Source of the DNA: Litomosoides sigmodontis
Lineage: Eukaryota; Nematoda; Chromadorea; Rhabditida; Onchocercidae
Length of the DNA stretch: 64,000 nt
Direction of reading: 5' to 3'
Assembly (NCBI GenBank): GCA_963070105.1
Contig: OY718807.1
Location: 4,809,001 to 4,873,000, forward strand
The notes under the pieces were generated by a model. The model worked only from the letters and a program-made list of their open reading frames with translations, did not search any database and was not told the DNA's origin. A program made the position numbers and the translations under genes. Within the stretch, counting starts at the first letter, position 1. Every line of letters begins with the position of its first letter. This document shows positions 13,160 to 30,600 of this stretch, piece after piece.

Positions 13160-15455
13160 TCATTCTTTTCGAAACCTAGATGGTAAATAATGCTCCTCTT
13201 CCTTCCAATTCGATTCTTTCTCTCCTTTTTCTTGTTTCTCCTTTTCACGTACTGCTTTCCACATTTCTATGTCACGCCAATCAGCTTTTTCGAAGTCAGG
13301 CCTAGGATTATGTGTTGGAGGAGGTGGGATTTCCTTCTTCGGTTTTCCAAAATTGAAATGTTCATTACCACCATAGATTTCCTCCTCCTGCAAGCACAGA
13401 ATGTATTAGACTCATGCAATAAAGCAAAAAATGACAATCAAATGCACGGGAAAAACAAAAACATAAAGCAAAGATTTAATTGAAATTTTAAAAAAAAAAG
13501 TAGAAAGAGTGAGCTACTCTTCCTAATCAAGGAAAATATTCAAGAAAAATGAATGGAAAATGATTGTGCCTGATAAAAGCACCTTAACCGGTCCTAAATC
13601 AATTAGTTTTTTCTGTTTTTTCCAAGATTCATCGTCCTCAATCTTTTTATCCAATTCCAATTGCTCTTCCTCAAGTTTACGCTTACGACGTTTTTCCTCT
13701 TTTCTGGCCTTCTTCGTTTCTTTCTTTAATCTTTTCTGCTCTTTTTTCAGTTTCTTTTCCAGAGCTTTATCCACTTTCACGACACCATCCTGCAAAATAT
13801 GCAAGCAGTTGAAAAAGACGACTAATCCAAAATTGATGCCGAAAGTTTTGGAATTATAAAATTGATAAAAGGATATAAAAGACAGCATAGAACAGCTGTA
13901 ATCGCTCGATCGTCTTCAGAATTGATTACGATTGAGTGGATTACAACCCATGCTCTCATTACCAGCCTTCAACTAATTATTCTTTTATCAAATAGAAAAA
14001 TCATACAAGCATGATACATTATTCATCAAACTCTCATTGAGACTTTTTGCGAAAACAAGAAAACACGAACCTCGCCAATGACTCCCTTCATCTTCAGTGC
14101 TTCAACTGGATCTATGTCCTCCAAATCGTCTTCTTAAAAGCAGAGTTAATTAGGATTAAGAGAAAAGGTTCTGCTAAACAACTGTTTGAGTCTTCATTAA
14201 CCAAATAAAGTTATAAATTTCAGATTCAATCACAAGACTATCTCTTTCAACTACAAATCATTGCACAAACCTTGAAGTACGGCAATTGGTTTTGGAGCGC
14301 AACCTTCTTCCCAAATTCGTCTTGTTTCCTCATCGATGTCTTCATGATATTTTGGAACCTTGTACTCTTCCACATGATCTACACGTATAATTCTCTTTAA
14401 TAGCTGTAATTAAATGTAGAGGTGACAATATTTTATATATATGTATATACAAGTATATGTATATATAGGTTTATACCTTTATATTCTCACTCACAAAAGC
14501 GAAAAACGATAGCCTTTTAACCAAAAAAACCAAATTTCAGCTTTCAAAACTGCAACTTTATCATAAACCTTAATTCCGTTGAAATTATCAACAGCCAGAA
14601 TAGTTGATCGTTGATCTTCATAACAAACAAATGCGAAGCCTCGTGATTTTCCAGTTTTACGATCCCGAATCAAATTGATGTTCACGATTTCGCCATACCC
14701 AAAAAAATAAAAAAATGTTCATATTAAAATCATAACTACACTCATTTCGCAGCCATGCTGCACTTTAATAAACAAAAAATGGACATATGATACGCCTAGT
14801 CGTCAGATACTGAAAAAACGTAGTTGAGCAATCAATAGGACCTTTAAGCATAATGACAAAAACAGGAAAAAAGTGATGCAAAATAACTTCTCTAAACAGC
14901 ACATTATTTATCAACAAAAAGGTATTCGGATATTAGCGTCTTTTATTGCTCGTTTTTTGGCAAAGGCATATCTGTTATAAACTCCGCTTCGAAGTCCGTG
15001 CTGTGTATTAGGGATAAAGAGCTACTTTATTTAAACATTGCCAACGAATAATCTTTCATTTTCTTATAAAGGCTAAAATACACAATTTCACCTTCACAAT
15101 TTTATGCTAATTTTAATTGGCAACCACAAAGCATGCAAAGACGATATCGACAATGGCATAGGAGATAGCGTGGGTAGCAGTTCTCAGCGGTGCAAGAATT
15201 GGAAACTTGGTTACGTGAGGCTACTTTGAATTAGACGATAAACGTTTTTAAACATTTCGTCTAAAAAAAAACTCACTGTGAAAAAACAGCAATAACATCG
15301 CCTTCGTTAAGATCATACGGCAAGCCACCAACATAGATCCATGCTGAATCGGAATATTTCTGGTGCCAGCTCTTGCTGCTACTTCCAGTATATCCAAGTA
15401 ACAGTTCACGTTCATTAATTTTATTCTGCTTCTGGATATTCGTCAATGGATTCAT
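13160..15455 (-). CDS. RBMX2: RBMX2-like RNA-binding protein (RES complex, Ist3/Snu17 family)
   Basis: Nuclear spliceosomal protein; in yeast and human it joins the retention-and-splicing (RES) complex with Bud13 and Pml1. Exons in transcript order: 15455–15277, 14698–14569, 14403–14271, 14132–14071, 13789–13583, 13387–13160. They sum to 312 aa plus stop, close to human RBMX2 (322). Residues 1–60 give INERELLLG, then RNP2 ([11 protein letters not shown]); exon 2 gives RNP1 ([11 protein letters not shown]) and the conserved [28 protein letters not shown] ends the RRM. The C-terminal half is a highly charged Lys/Glu/Arg helix followed by a Pro/Trp-containing tail. Two oddities: the intron before exon 2 appears to end in GG, not AG, and exon 4 has tandem AAGAAG acceptors giving one optional residue. 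Start chosen as the first ATG before the conserved block. Confidence 0.9.
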
Positions 15456-17354
15456 TTTTCCTTAAACACAATGATAACTTACATGCATGTACTTCATCCA
15501 TCTTGAAACTTTGAACGTCAACTAACGCTAACTAAAGAAGCAATCATCACAGTTAACAGTACATTTTCTCTATCCTTCAGTTTCTTAGCTTTTATTCCCT
15601 CTGTCATTTCCAACTTAAACTTTTCACCGCACGTTCCTAATTGCCACTAAATTAACTAATTTAACGCTTCCACATTTCTGTCAATTATCTGAGTAAGCAC
15701 ACCAATCTCTCCCAACCTCCCCACACAGAGCCTCAAACAAGGGACTGAAACCACCGAATGGCGAAATAGTAACGAAAAGGTAAATCCCACAGCAAGAGTA
15801 ATGCTCGGGCGTTAACGTGTAAATTGCTGAAGTGCTAAGGGTTTCAAATGAGTTGGTTGGCACTGTAGTCAGGCTTACAAATTGTTTCACAGTTTATTAA
15901 CAGTCCGTGATTCACTGGATGATTTCTCTGCAAAGAACTTCATCTTGGAATTACATGTGATCATCACGTTTGCCCTGCCTTCTTTCGTTTGCCCTTTTTC
16001 ACGTAGCTTTTTTACTTACTTCACCATTACTGCATTACCAACTGATTGTTCAATTAGAAACAAAGTGAAAAGCCAACTGCAGTGATGAAGGAAGATGAAT
16101 GATATTAAGAAATGGGCTAAATACGTTCCTAAAGTTTTGTGATTCAGTGATACGTAAGGGTCGGGAAGAAATTTGTAAATCACTTTTGATGTATAAAATG
16201 CAAGAAATTCGTTGGTGGCATGGAGTAAAGTTGTCGTCGCAAGTTTAGCTCACGAAATTTATGCAGAAATGAAAGCTGAGACTGTTTCAAAAATGAAAAC
16301 ATCAAGCTAAGGAGTTTCCTCTAGTTAATGTTGGAAGTGGTCTCTTTCGAAATAAATTCGACCTGAATAGAGAAAGTTTTGCTCAAAAAGGCTTGAAAGA
16401 TTGGCATTGCAGTTTTGCCAGGAAAATAGGATGAACCGTTAGAATTATTAGGATTGGTTCATAAAAGCATTAACAGAGACTACTCGGAAAGGCTTGGATA
16501 TTTAAAAGTTGGGTCACCGGCAGACCAAGTTGGTTAAATGTGACATGGATGCTCTCAAGCATTACGCTGATTTTTTACCATTTCAACCATACTAATGCTC
16601 AAAACTTTATCCCTTCCCAATTAACAGTGAACTTTGATAGTCAATAATCGCGCAGAATTGGGACACTCGCGTCTCATACTGATGCAAATCCTCATAGTCA
16701 GATACTTTACTAATATCTTTGGTAATCTCGAGGAATCAATCCTGAACGAGCAACGATAACGTACGCCATTTGGACGTCAATTGTGCTTCTACAACAGACG
16801 TTTCTGTTACCTGGTGGCACAACTGAAATAAATCGTGCAGTTTAATAAGCCGAAAGTTGTTATCCTCACGTTCACGTGTTAATTTCTCACGTGGAGTAGA
16901 TTTGTACCGCTTGAAAAGTCGAATTTCAAGCGTAACTTCAATTTCTTCACTTTTGCTTTCCTCTAAAATAGCAGTTCAACTGGTTGTGCTACTTTCGCCG
17001 TTTCCTTTCCATTTTAAGCCATACTTTGAGTTCATCCCTATTCGTAACGTTTCTTTTGAGCTACTTGGTAGTGAGGAATGGTTTCCGAAGTTGCTATAGG
17101 AATTGTCTTACTCCATAATTTCATTTTTCTTTTTCATTTTTAAATTTTCTTTCGGAATGTTATTCTTTCTTTCTTACATTAAGTACTATTTCTTAATGTC
17201 CAATTTTTTAGTTCCAATTCCTCTCATTACTTTTCTTTTTATTAAACAGAATTGAACCAAGAAATTTGGTGCTTTATGATGGTTTTGATGATGAATTGTT
17301 ATTCCAGAAAAGTGATCGATCTGACCCGTATGTCACACTGGTGATGTCTTAAGG
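15456..17354. other. Intergenic region between divergent RBMX2 and phosphatidylserine synthase
   Basis: About 1.9 kb separating two divergently transcribed genes, so it should contain both promoters. I see no convincing exon, RNA gene or repeat. The reading frames present lack similarity to anything I recognise. Confidence 0.5.
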
Positions 17355-20300
17355 ATGATCCGGCGAAGGCGGCTGAAAAGTGATGGTGATCAGGATGTAC
17401 ACACGCTCTTTGTTCCTTTGCAACGTGTAAATAATGAAGCGGAAGATTTTTGCTTAAATGGTGAATTACGGAATTTATCGAAACTTCCCTCACAATTATC
17501 CGATGTTGATGACGCTGGTGATGAAAGTGACACGTCGAACATGTAAGCCATCACTACGTTATTTGTATTTAATTGTCACTAGTAGCACTGTTGTTATGGG
17601 CATGTTTTGACCCACTTATCATTAGTACTTTTATTCATTTAGTCCGTATATTTTCCATAGCTTTCAATCATCATTTTATTTTACGGAAGTCTAATTTCAT
17701 TCTATTCTTATCCAAAGAATTGTTGTCAACTTCTAAGCTTCTGCTTTAAATAAATTTATTGTGCCTAGTGCATTTATGCACAACTTTTTGTTATTTAGTT
17801 CTGTAGTTAATGCTTCAGTAATTTTAATTATACATTATGATGAAATAATTTAAGTTTTGTTCAAATTAATTAAATTAATTAAAATTATGCAGAACTTCTT
17901 ATCTTCGAAACTTTTAAAGTGAATTTGATTGTGTATGTCGTATGTTACGTGATATGATTGATTATTTTCAGTGCTGAAAAGCACCGGAGATATACGGGAC
18001 GTGAACTGGATCGTATACATTATCGACTTATCAATGAACGTGTTGTTAATGATGTTACTTTGGAATTTTTTTATAAACCACGCACAGTTACTGTTCTTGT
18101 TATCATCTGTGCGTTGCTCGTTATTCCTGCATTTAGTAGGTAACAGCCTCAGTTTATTTCTAATTTAACTCGCTTTGAGCTGCTTGGTCTTGTTGATTTA
18201 CTTACTTTAGTTTAAGTAGTACTCGAATGTATGACTTGTTAAAAGCGTATGATTTGTATAAGGGATCCATGACTGTTGGTATTTGAAGGACTTGTTGGTT
18301 ACTTCGAGTAGTCAGTGTGAATAGTCCCATTCTAGTCCCATTCACACTAGTATTGAGGAAATGATAACGGACGCTGATTATTACAGGAATGATGACAATT
18401 CAGGAATTAATGTTTATGCTGGTATTACTGCTGCAGTTGTTTTATTTCTTGTTGTTAGTGGTCTCACATTTCCAAATGGTAATTTCTTTTTTTCTTTTTT
18501 CATTGTCGTTGTTCAGTATTAACAGTTCTTTTTGAGGAGTTTCAGGTCCATTTATTCGTCCTCATCCGGTTTTCTGGCGCATCATCTTTGGTATGAGTGT
18601 CTTGTATATACTGATGCTCCAATTTGCATTGTTTCAAAACTTTCGTGATATAAAAGATGTGCTGAAATGGCTCGATCCGCAAGGTTTAAGTAAGGAAAAG
18701 TTGGATGAAAAAGTAAATTTTTCTTTATGCCAAATCCTACTGAAATTTTCCGGTAATTCAAAACTGATCAAAATTATGCTTTAGCTAGGTTGCACTACTA
18801 ATTGATACTTATGTACACACAATATAATGAAATGATGTAAGACGTAAAAATATGTGTTCTTCATTGAGCTGTCGATATCATTAAACCAGTCGTTTATAGA
18901 TAATTTTTGTTAAGGCTTATGCAGTCAACTGTTCCGATATCACGATATCATTAAACCAGTCGTTTATAGATAATTTTTGTTAAGGCTTATGCAGTCAACT
19001 GTTCCGATATCACACTGGAGCGACTATGGGGCTATATGGACATATTTGCCATTGGTCATTTTGTTGGTTGGGCAATGAAGGCTTTGCTTATTCGTCATTC
19101 TATCATATGCTGGTATATCAGTATCGCCTGGGAATTGACCGAGGTACATTATATTTTTGTTTCACAAAAAAACAGTTGGTTTGTCTTAATTTAGAGTGAG
19201 TTCCTTTGCTCATTAATTTGGTTTTATACAGTTTCTTCAAGCTTTTAATATTTTTATTTGAGAATTCAAGTATTTAATTTAGGTATTATTTGCTCATTTA
19301 CTACCCAACTTTCAAGAATGTTGGTGGGATGCGATTATTTTGGATATTTTGTTGTGCAACGGACTGGGTATATGGTTTGGCATATGGCTGTCACATTTTT
19401 TTGAAATGCGACAATTTCATTGGGAAAGCATTAAGTAACTTATTACATTTAATGTTAATAGTTGTAATATTCTTGTATTGAATTAAAAAATTTGTGTTAA
19501 CAAATTTTGATATTTAATGCCGTGATATTGATCTTTGGAATCAACTCTTTTTTTTGCTTGATTTAGATATATTTAAATTTCCAGAGACATTAAAACAACG
19601 CGAGGTAAGTTCAAGCGGGCTGTGCTTCAATTTACTCCAGAGAGTTGGATGAAAGTGGACTGGTACAATAACTGTGCTCTGAGAAGGACGCTAGCAATTT
19701 ATGGATTTGTTTTAGTTTGGCTGGTGCGTTTCACTTTATGATATTGTGAAATCGAGATCTGCTGTTTGAAGTTTTCGCGATCAAATTGCTGAACTTGGCT
19801 TCTGATATGATCTTTAAAACTTTTTTCAGATTACGGAATTAAATACTTTTTTTCTGAAGCACATATTCGCGGTGGACACATCACATCCATTAGTGTTCTC
19901 AAGAATCTTTTTAATCGCTTTCATATCAGCTCCAACGATACGGCAATTTTATTTATTCGCAACTGATCCGAGGATCAAGCGTATGGGCATGCAGAGCTGG
20001 GTGTATTTAGCTATTTGTACTTTAGAAGCATCGATTTGCATCAAATTTGGGCGACCACAGCTTCCTCGTGTTAAGTTAACGCTGATTGTTTCATGGATCT
20101 GTTTTATGGTTTGTTTTAATCGTCTTACTTTGAGTTATCGTAGGAATATCGGAACCATTTTAAAGATTCCAATAGATTTCCCAAAATACTGCTTTTCAGA
20201 TTTTCTTGGAAACTGGAATAATAAGACGAAATTTCAGGCTGTTGGTACATTCGCATGCGTCTGGATGTCTGTTTGGTGGGTAAAAACGTTCACGGTTGGT

Positions 20301-20694
20301 GCACTTTTTTTTGTTATTTTGCAATTCACAGATTTTATTAATAAATCTCTTGTTTTGCTCCTATCAAATTTTTCCATGAATTTTCTGTCTGCCTGATTGG
20401 GCGGTAACATATTTTGACTGTGTTAGAGAATTATTGAACAGTTAATAAATACACAAAACTGACTTATGGAATGGACTTACTGTAATAGCAATTAAGTCGA
20501 ACTATTTTTTTGTATTAGATAAAATATTTTTTATTGATACACCATCTTTATTATAGAAAACGAAAAAAGTAAATATAAATGGCTGCTTGCGGGACTGCTA
20601 TCTAGATTCGAGCCATGAAAATCTCGGAACACTCACTGACGAGGTAAAAGCGCGTCGGAAACGGTTGCATATATCCGAATCATATTTCACCTGA
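17355..20694 (+). CDS. pssy-1: Phosphatidylserine synthase (PTDSS1/2 family)
   Basis: ER multi-pass enzyme that exchanges the head group of phosphatidylcholine or -ethanolamine for serine. Exons: 17355–17542, 17972–18139, 18387–18478, 18546–18712, 18985–19143, 19283–19434, 19585–19723, 19830–20108, 20238–20279, 20557–20694, giving 507 aa (human PTDSS1 is 473). Conserved blocks in order: [86 protein letters not shown], and [14 protein letters not shown] followed by APTIRQFY and CIKFG. About eight or more hydrophobic spans are visible. The tail carries ARRKR and a final ESYFT. Exon 5 starts after an unusual AAG acceptor that sits in a perfect 70-bp tandem duplication (18874–19013). The 5' exon is nematode-type, acidic and less conserved, so the start is the least certain part. 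Confidence 0.93.
18874..19013 (+). repeat. Perfect 70-bp tandem duplication across a splice acceptor
   Basis: 18874–18943 and 18944–19013 are identical by eye. Each copy contains the end of the intron (ttttgttaag) and the first 29 bp of pssy-1 exon 5. Using the acceptor in the first copy would read [10 protein letters not shown] and then reach an in-frame TAA within the second copy's intronic part, so only the second acceptor gives an open frame. Confidence 0.95.
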
Positions 20695-24682
<3,988 letters not shown>

Positions 24683-27617
24683 CTATTTCGTTCTAATCTA
24701 TTTTTTGTTCATTCTGCTATCGCTATATTAATATTTATTTTATGGAGTTTCTTTTCCCGGTCAGGTAAATCTCTCTTGAATTGAAAAAAAACTCAGTGGA
24801 AAATACTTCAAGAAAGGAAAAATATTTAGCAAAAAAAATAGAAACAAAGACCGTGAAAAAAGATTGAAACATCCAACTGATGCCACCGATAAGGTGAAGA
24901 GCTTGGAATGATCCTTTCAATCACATGTTTTTCAAGTGTTGGAATTGATGGAAAGAGGAAATTATTTTGTTCCTTTTAGATTGTTTAGTCTGTTCATTAT
25001 TTAAAATTTCGTACTGTTTAATCTGTTTGTTATTTAAAACTTGTTCGAAGAAAAGTGCTGTCTAATTGGGTAAATGTTAAAAGATGATTTATCAGTCGTA
25101 TTTAACTACTTTTCCACTGATAATTTAAAATAGTTATTTTCCATTAGAATTTCTTTTAACTAAAAAAACTTGAAAATTTGTTAGGTAAGTGGGAGCAAAA
25201 AAATTTAGAAAATAGCGGTAGTTTTGAAGGATTTTGAACAATAATAGGTAATTTGATGAAATTAGCGAAAAGAATAGTCTTATAATAAACACCTCTCACG
25301 GTTGCAGTTGGATGGTACTGCAACATTTTACACCATTCAGTGATCAATGAGCACAGTGATTTAATGAAAATTTTAAGTCGCAGATAAGATTTTTAATTCT
25401 CATTAAACTTACACATCTGAAGCAGCAATTTCAAATTCAGGTTTGCATTGGTTTTAAATTTTGATTTGATGGCATTTGCGAAAGAGGCGGCACAATGAAC
25501 AGGATAAGTTGACGTACACCTATAAGGGGTGACTCTATAATCTGTAATGCAACAGTGGTATTTTCATCGAATAGTACTTTTGTTAGTATAGAAGTTGAGG
25601 GTGAGAGTTTGAAATTCTAACAGCATTCGTCGTCGCATGCGCGTAATATTTGGAACAGAAGAGAATGCTACTTTCTGGTACAAATTCGAACGCACTTTTT
25701 GAGTGTAAAGTGTGTGCGGAGAGTTCTCTTCCACTTCGTGCTTAGTTTTCAAAACAAGTTTGACACTACAATAGCGATTGTCTAAGCGAATTCAGATCGC
25801 CGCACTCCCTGTCTCTCGCGATTCGAGTCTCTCCCAAAACCTGCTTCCCTTGTTGAAGCGTCAAAACAACGAACACACAAATTCCATCACCTCTCCGCCC
25901 TCTCCATCTCTCGCCTGGCTAGCGACACAATTTGCGAACGAAAGGTTCTTGGTTTTGGGGTGAGCAGGAACTTGTGCTACAATTACTGATGGGAATTCAA
26001 ACACTTCGGAGTTAGGAATTTGGTTCCATTCTAGTCATTGTTAGGCTTTCACTCCGATGTTGCTATGGAAGGAGTGGTTCACATAACGAAGTACGGATCT
26101 CGGATCTCTTCCTGAGGGAAGCGATAGGACTTTGTTATTCTTGCAATTATCCTTGTACTCTCGACGTTCCTTCTCGTGGTAAAAGGCAATTCCTTGTTTA
26201 ACATCAAATTAGCAGAGTATAACTTGTAAGCGATGCCGTACGAAATAACAAGCGGAAAGTTTCGGATAACTGTTCATGTGCTCCACTCGATAAAATCTTC
26301 TGACGTGTCTTACTGGATGCGAGGAGAATCTTCCGTAGAGATATCCTGAGTGTATTGGTAAAATTTTGTTGAAACAACAATTTATAGGAGAAAAAGCAAG
26401 CTGTCATTTCTCACTTCGCATACTATCATTTTGTTTGCTGCGCTCGTGCGTGGGAATCTTGCTGACGTTTTCCGTCACAATTTTTTTTTTCTACAACTTG
26501 TTATTATTTTGCTGTGCTTGTGCTATGACTATTAGAATTTTGAACGCATTTTAAAGCGTTTGCAGATATTTAAGGCGTCGTACAGTTTGGTGGTATCGTT
26601 TGACGTTGCAGTTATTGTGGATGTTATAATGAACGGAACAACAGCCCTTTCGTTTCAAGTCGAAATACGCAGAAGTATTCCAAGTCCAATCTGAAACTCG
26701 AGAAGGAAGTAGATTTCGGTATCAGCAGTCATGTTCATTGAAGTACGTCTTAACTTGATGCCATACTGAGGGGTTGTAGATTTTGATTATTTCTTTCCAG
26801 CAGTGCACATATCTGTGATAATTTTTTAACAAACGACTCTTTATCAATTCCTCGTAATCGTTATAATTACGTTTTAATAGTTTCAGCAATGTCTCTGTAT
26901 CACTCGATGAATTTTTGTTTGTGCAAGCTATTACATCAAACTTATTAACAAATTGAAAGGGGTTGTTTTTAATAGAGTATTCGATCGGAGTACAGGAATA
27001 TTTGATCCGATAACACAGTAATAAACTTAACGTTAATAGTAAATTGCTAGCTTGCAAATTGTTTTATGTGTACTGGAGGCTTTTAATGTTCATTTTGCAC
27101 TAACTTTTCTGTAGATGTAGTGGAAAGGAATAGGTAATAAGCTCAAAATTGAAAGTAATAAACGTGACGCCAAAATTTGTATTGATAGATTTCATTAATA
27201 GTGGTAAGCTAATGAAATACTAACGAAAGACGCACGCAACTTCACACAGCGTAATTTTATCTTTCTATCAGTATTACTTCGATGTTATTTAAATTGAGGT
27301 TATTTTATTAGCGTCATTTTATTGGCACATATATTGGATATCAAGATGCATTTGTTCTTATGCTAACTGTGCTATTTGTTTTAATATTAGTGAAACAAGA
27401 AATATTCGTGGCGCTCTTCTGTTAAGCGATATTTTACTGGTAAAGCTTCCCCGTTATTTCAGAATTGTCAATTTGGAATGTATAGAAGTTGATCCTGCAC
27501 CTATTTGCATTTCCATTTCTCTGGTGTTCAACTGATTGTACTTTTTTCGACTTCATTACCAAGGCCATAAGTATGCTAGACGGTATATGGAGATGGCGGA
27601 GTCTAATAGATCAACTC
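24683..27617. other. Intergenic region between ears-2 and edem-3
   Basis: About 2.9 kb with no gene I can support. A minus-strand open stretch (27057–26722) encodes a hydrophobic N-terminus and then an Asn/Lys/Cys-containing 90-residue segment resembling a small secreted protein, but its frame contains no ATG and is closed just upstream by TAA, so it would need an unseen 5' exon. A CG-richer patch lies at 25,600–25,970. Confidence 0.4.
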
Positions 27618-30600
27618 ATGTACACTGTGTACATTTTGTACATATATATCGGATTGGTTACATGCGATAGGACAGATGGCAGTGAGAAGATTGATAGAAT
27701 TGCCCTCAGGTAATTTTTCAATAACTATTAGATTAACTAGTTAATGTTTAATCTTTTGAGTTATCGGAAAAGCACGCTTAGATGGTTTAATTGTTTTGCG
27801 CAGCAAATTAAGACGACAAGAAGGAATAGTTCATTGTGTGGTACTTTTTTCATATTTTTAGCCTTAGTGAATATACATATACTGAAAATCATCTATACAA
27901 TATATAATTAGCCTAAAGTTATGGCATAAACCGTTCCAATTTTTTTTTATCTTCACAACTTATTTAATACGTCTGCTGCGTATGCGTTTTATATGCAATC
28001 AGTATGCAATACTGAAGTACGATCCTTGAAAATTAAGATCTAAAATCGCTTCTCTCACAACTATCTTCCTTGGTGCATGGTTTCTATTATTTTATACAAA
28101 GTAATCAAGACAAATTCTTTTGTGTATGAGACATTTCTGACTTCTTTTTCGCTTCCAATTTGTTATAACATTCTTATACAGGCTGCAAGCAAAAGAGATG
28201 TTCATGCACGGATATAATTCGTACATGAAATATGCATACCCCCATGATGAGTTGATGCCACTATCATGTAAGGGACGACAACGAGGTGTTACTCCGCCGC
28301 GAGGGGATGTTGATGACGCTTTAGGAAAGTAAGTTTTCATCTAGCTGCTTGTACAATTAGTTGCCATCCATGAGAAATACAGACTTTATTTTAACAATAA
28401 GTTTCTTACTGAGTTAGCTTTCCAGTTTTGTTTATTTGGTTATGTTATAAAAAATGAAATAAATGCTAAAAAAGGCGACATAGAAAATGTAAGTTACATA
28501 TTCTATCCCAGTAAAAATGTCTTTTTAAATCATACTTGCATCGTATGACTGCTTTCGAAAACTGATAATGAATTCAAAATTACGGCGAAATAGGGTGATA
28601 TTTCTGCTAAAATTTACCAAGTTCATATTTTATAAAAATGTCAGGAAACTTACACTTAACCGTCACGATATCAATAGTACATATTATGCAAAAACGATCC
28701 TCCTTTTATCGCGGAGAAAATATACATTGCACCAATTGACTATTCGTAGTTACAATTTTTTTGCCTCTGTCCTTTTCATCAGAATTTTATCATTGGAATT
28801 TTAATTTTTTTGAAATCTTCCACCTCAGTTTTCCTTGAAATGCGGGCACTTCACTTCATACGCATTTAAGCGTCTGGATTTCGGCCCAAGTAGTATAGTG
28901 GTTAGTACTCCACGTTGTGGCCGTGGCGACACAGGTTCGATTCCTGTCTTGGGCAAAGTGTTCCTCTTGAAGGCCTCACCATTTTCGTTCCCGTATGGAG
29001 TTGTTTTTGTGAAAAAAAAGAATTCAAGTTGCAGTGGGTCTTATTTTCTTTGCTTCTGAAGTGGAAACAGTTAATGTGATAGACGTTTGCAGCTTCTCAT
29101 TAACCCTTGTTGACTCGCTGGATTCGCTAGTCGTTTTGGGTGAATTGGATGAGTTTGAAAAGTCTGTGGAACGAATTGTAACGAATGTTCGCTTCGACTC
29201 GAATTTAGTCGTATCTGTTTTTGAAACGAATATCAGAATGGTGGGAGGATTAATATCAGGCAAGGCAGACTTTTCTGTTTTGACCGTAGGACTAGAGTTG
29301 CTGATTATCATTATCTGGTCTGCTACTGCTGCTGTGTTATAGATCGATTGGCATTATAAACTGTTTCCTGATACAACTCAGATGCGATTTCCGAAGCCAT
29401 TAATTCTAGTCTTGCGATCGACTGAATCAATTTCTGACATTGACACAACTTCTTAAGCTTCCGCACTTATAACCTTTTGACAAAATTCACACATATCTAA
29501 AAAAAACAAGTATTTAAAGCGTTACAGGTCACATAATGGCTAAACTGGTGCAGTCGAAAGATGAAAAGCGTTTAAGATGGTATAAAGACGAATTGTTGCA
29601 GATGGCCGCTGATTTAGCTGATAAACTTCTTCCTGCTTTTAATACCACGAGCGGAATTCCTTATTCTAGAGTAAGTGAACTTGTTTCGATACATGATTCT
29701 AAAGTGCCAAGTGGTAATGAAATAATTATCACTATTGTATAGAATTCATCAACGATGAATATTTGTTTTTAAGAAGACGAAATGAAAGCTTTAGAAGATA
29801 CTCGAAATATTTAGTTTTGTGGTGCATTTTTGTATCCAATTTGCAGATAAATCTCAAATATGGAATGTTGGATTTTCTTCGACAGCAACACGACACTTGT
29901 ACAGCTTGTGGGGGAACAATGATTCTCGAATTTGCTGCACTGAGCCGACTTACGGGTAGACCAATCTACGAAGAAAAGGCTCGGAAAGCAATGGATTTTC
30001 TTTGGGCTCAGAGACATCGTGGGAGTGATTTGATGGGCACTGTGTTAAATGTGCATTCTGGAGATTGGATAAGGCGAGGTAGTGACAGCAAACTTCATTA
30101 ATTTATATTTGATTCATTTTTCGATTTAAATTAAATTGTTTTATTTTCCTTCAATGCTAGCTTAAAATGTACGATCGGATAGTGCTAATAAATTTGGATT
30201 TCTAGCATTGTCGATACTAGTATAAGTGACAGAATGATGTTACTATTCGTAATATTCGTAATACATTTTAAAATGCATGCTTTGTCAAATACAGATGCGG
30301 GTATTGGTGCAGGAATCGATTCTTATTACGAGTATTGTTTGAAGGCATATATTTTATTGGGCGACGAGGGGTATTTATATCGTTTCAATAAGGTTAAAAT
30401 TCTTCGTTTTGCTGACAAATAATTCGGGTGATTGCACTCCTGGATAATTACAATAGTGTGATGTGTTGAAATGAAAATATTTAAGATAGTTTAAATTAGT
30501 TGAGTTAGACACAAATTGCAGATACTTTTCGACTACTAATCGCTGACTAATGATAAGTTTTTTTAGCATTACGATGCTATAATGAGATATGTTAACAAGG

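Noticed and set aside
18300..18360. Short imperfect inverted and direct repeat (TAGTCCCATTC twice) in a pssy-1 intron
   Set aside because: Arms of only about 9 bp; expected by chance in AT-rich introns.
26722..27057. Minus-strand 111-residue open frame resembling a small secreted protein
   Set aside because: Its frame contains no ATG, begins at TTG and is closed by TAA just upstream. It would need an unseen 5' exon joined at TAG near 27,045. Kept only as a note in the intergenic entry.
28835..29059. Plus-strand open frame of 74 residues
   Set aside because: It runs through the tRNA-His gene; the peptide is a translation of the tRNA.
29024..29311. Minus-strand Ser/Thr-rich open frame of 95 residues
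   Set aside because: It is the antisense shadow of edem-3 exon 3, whose plus-strand frame is a clear GH47 segment.
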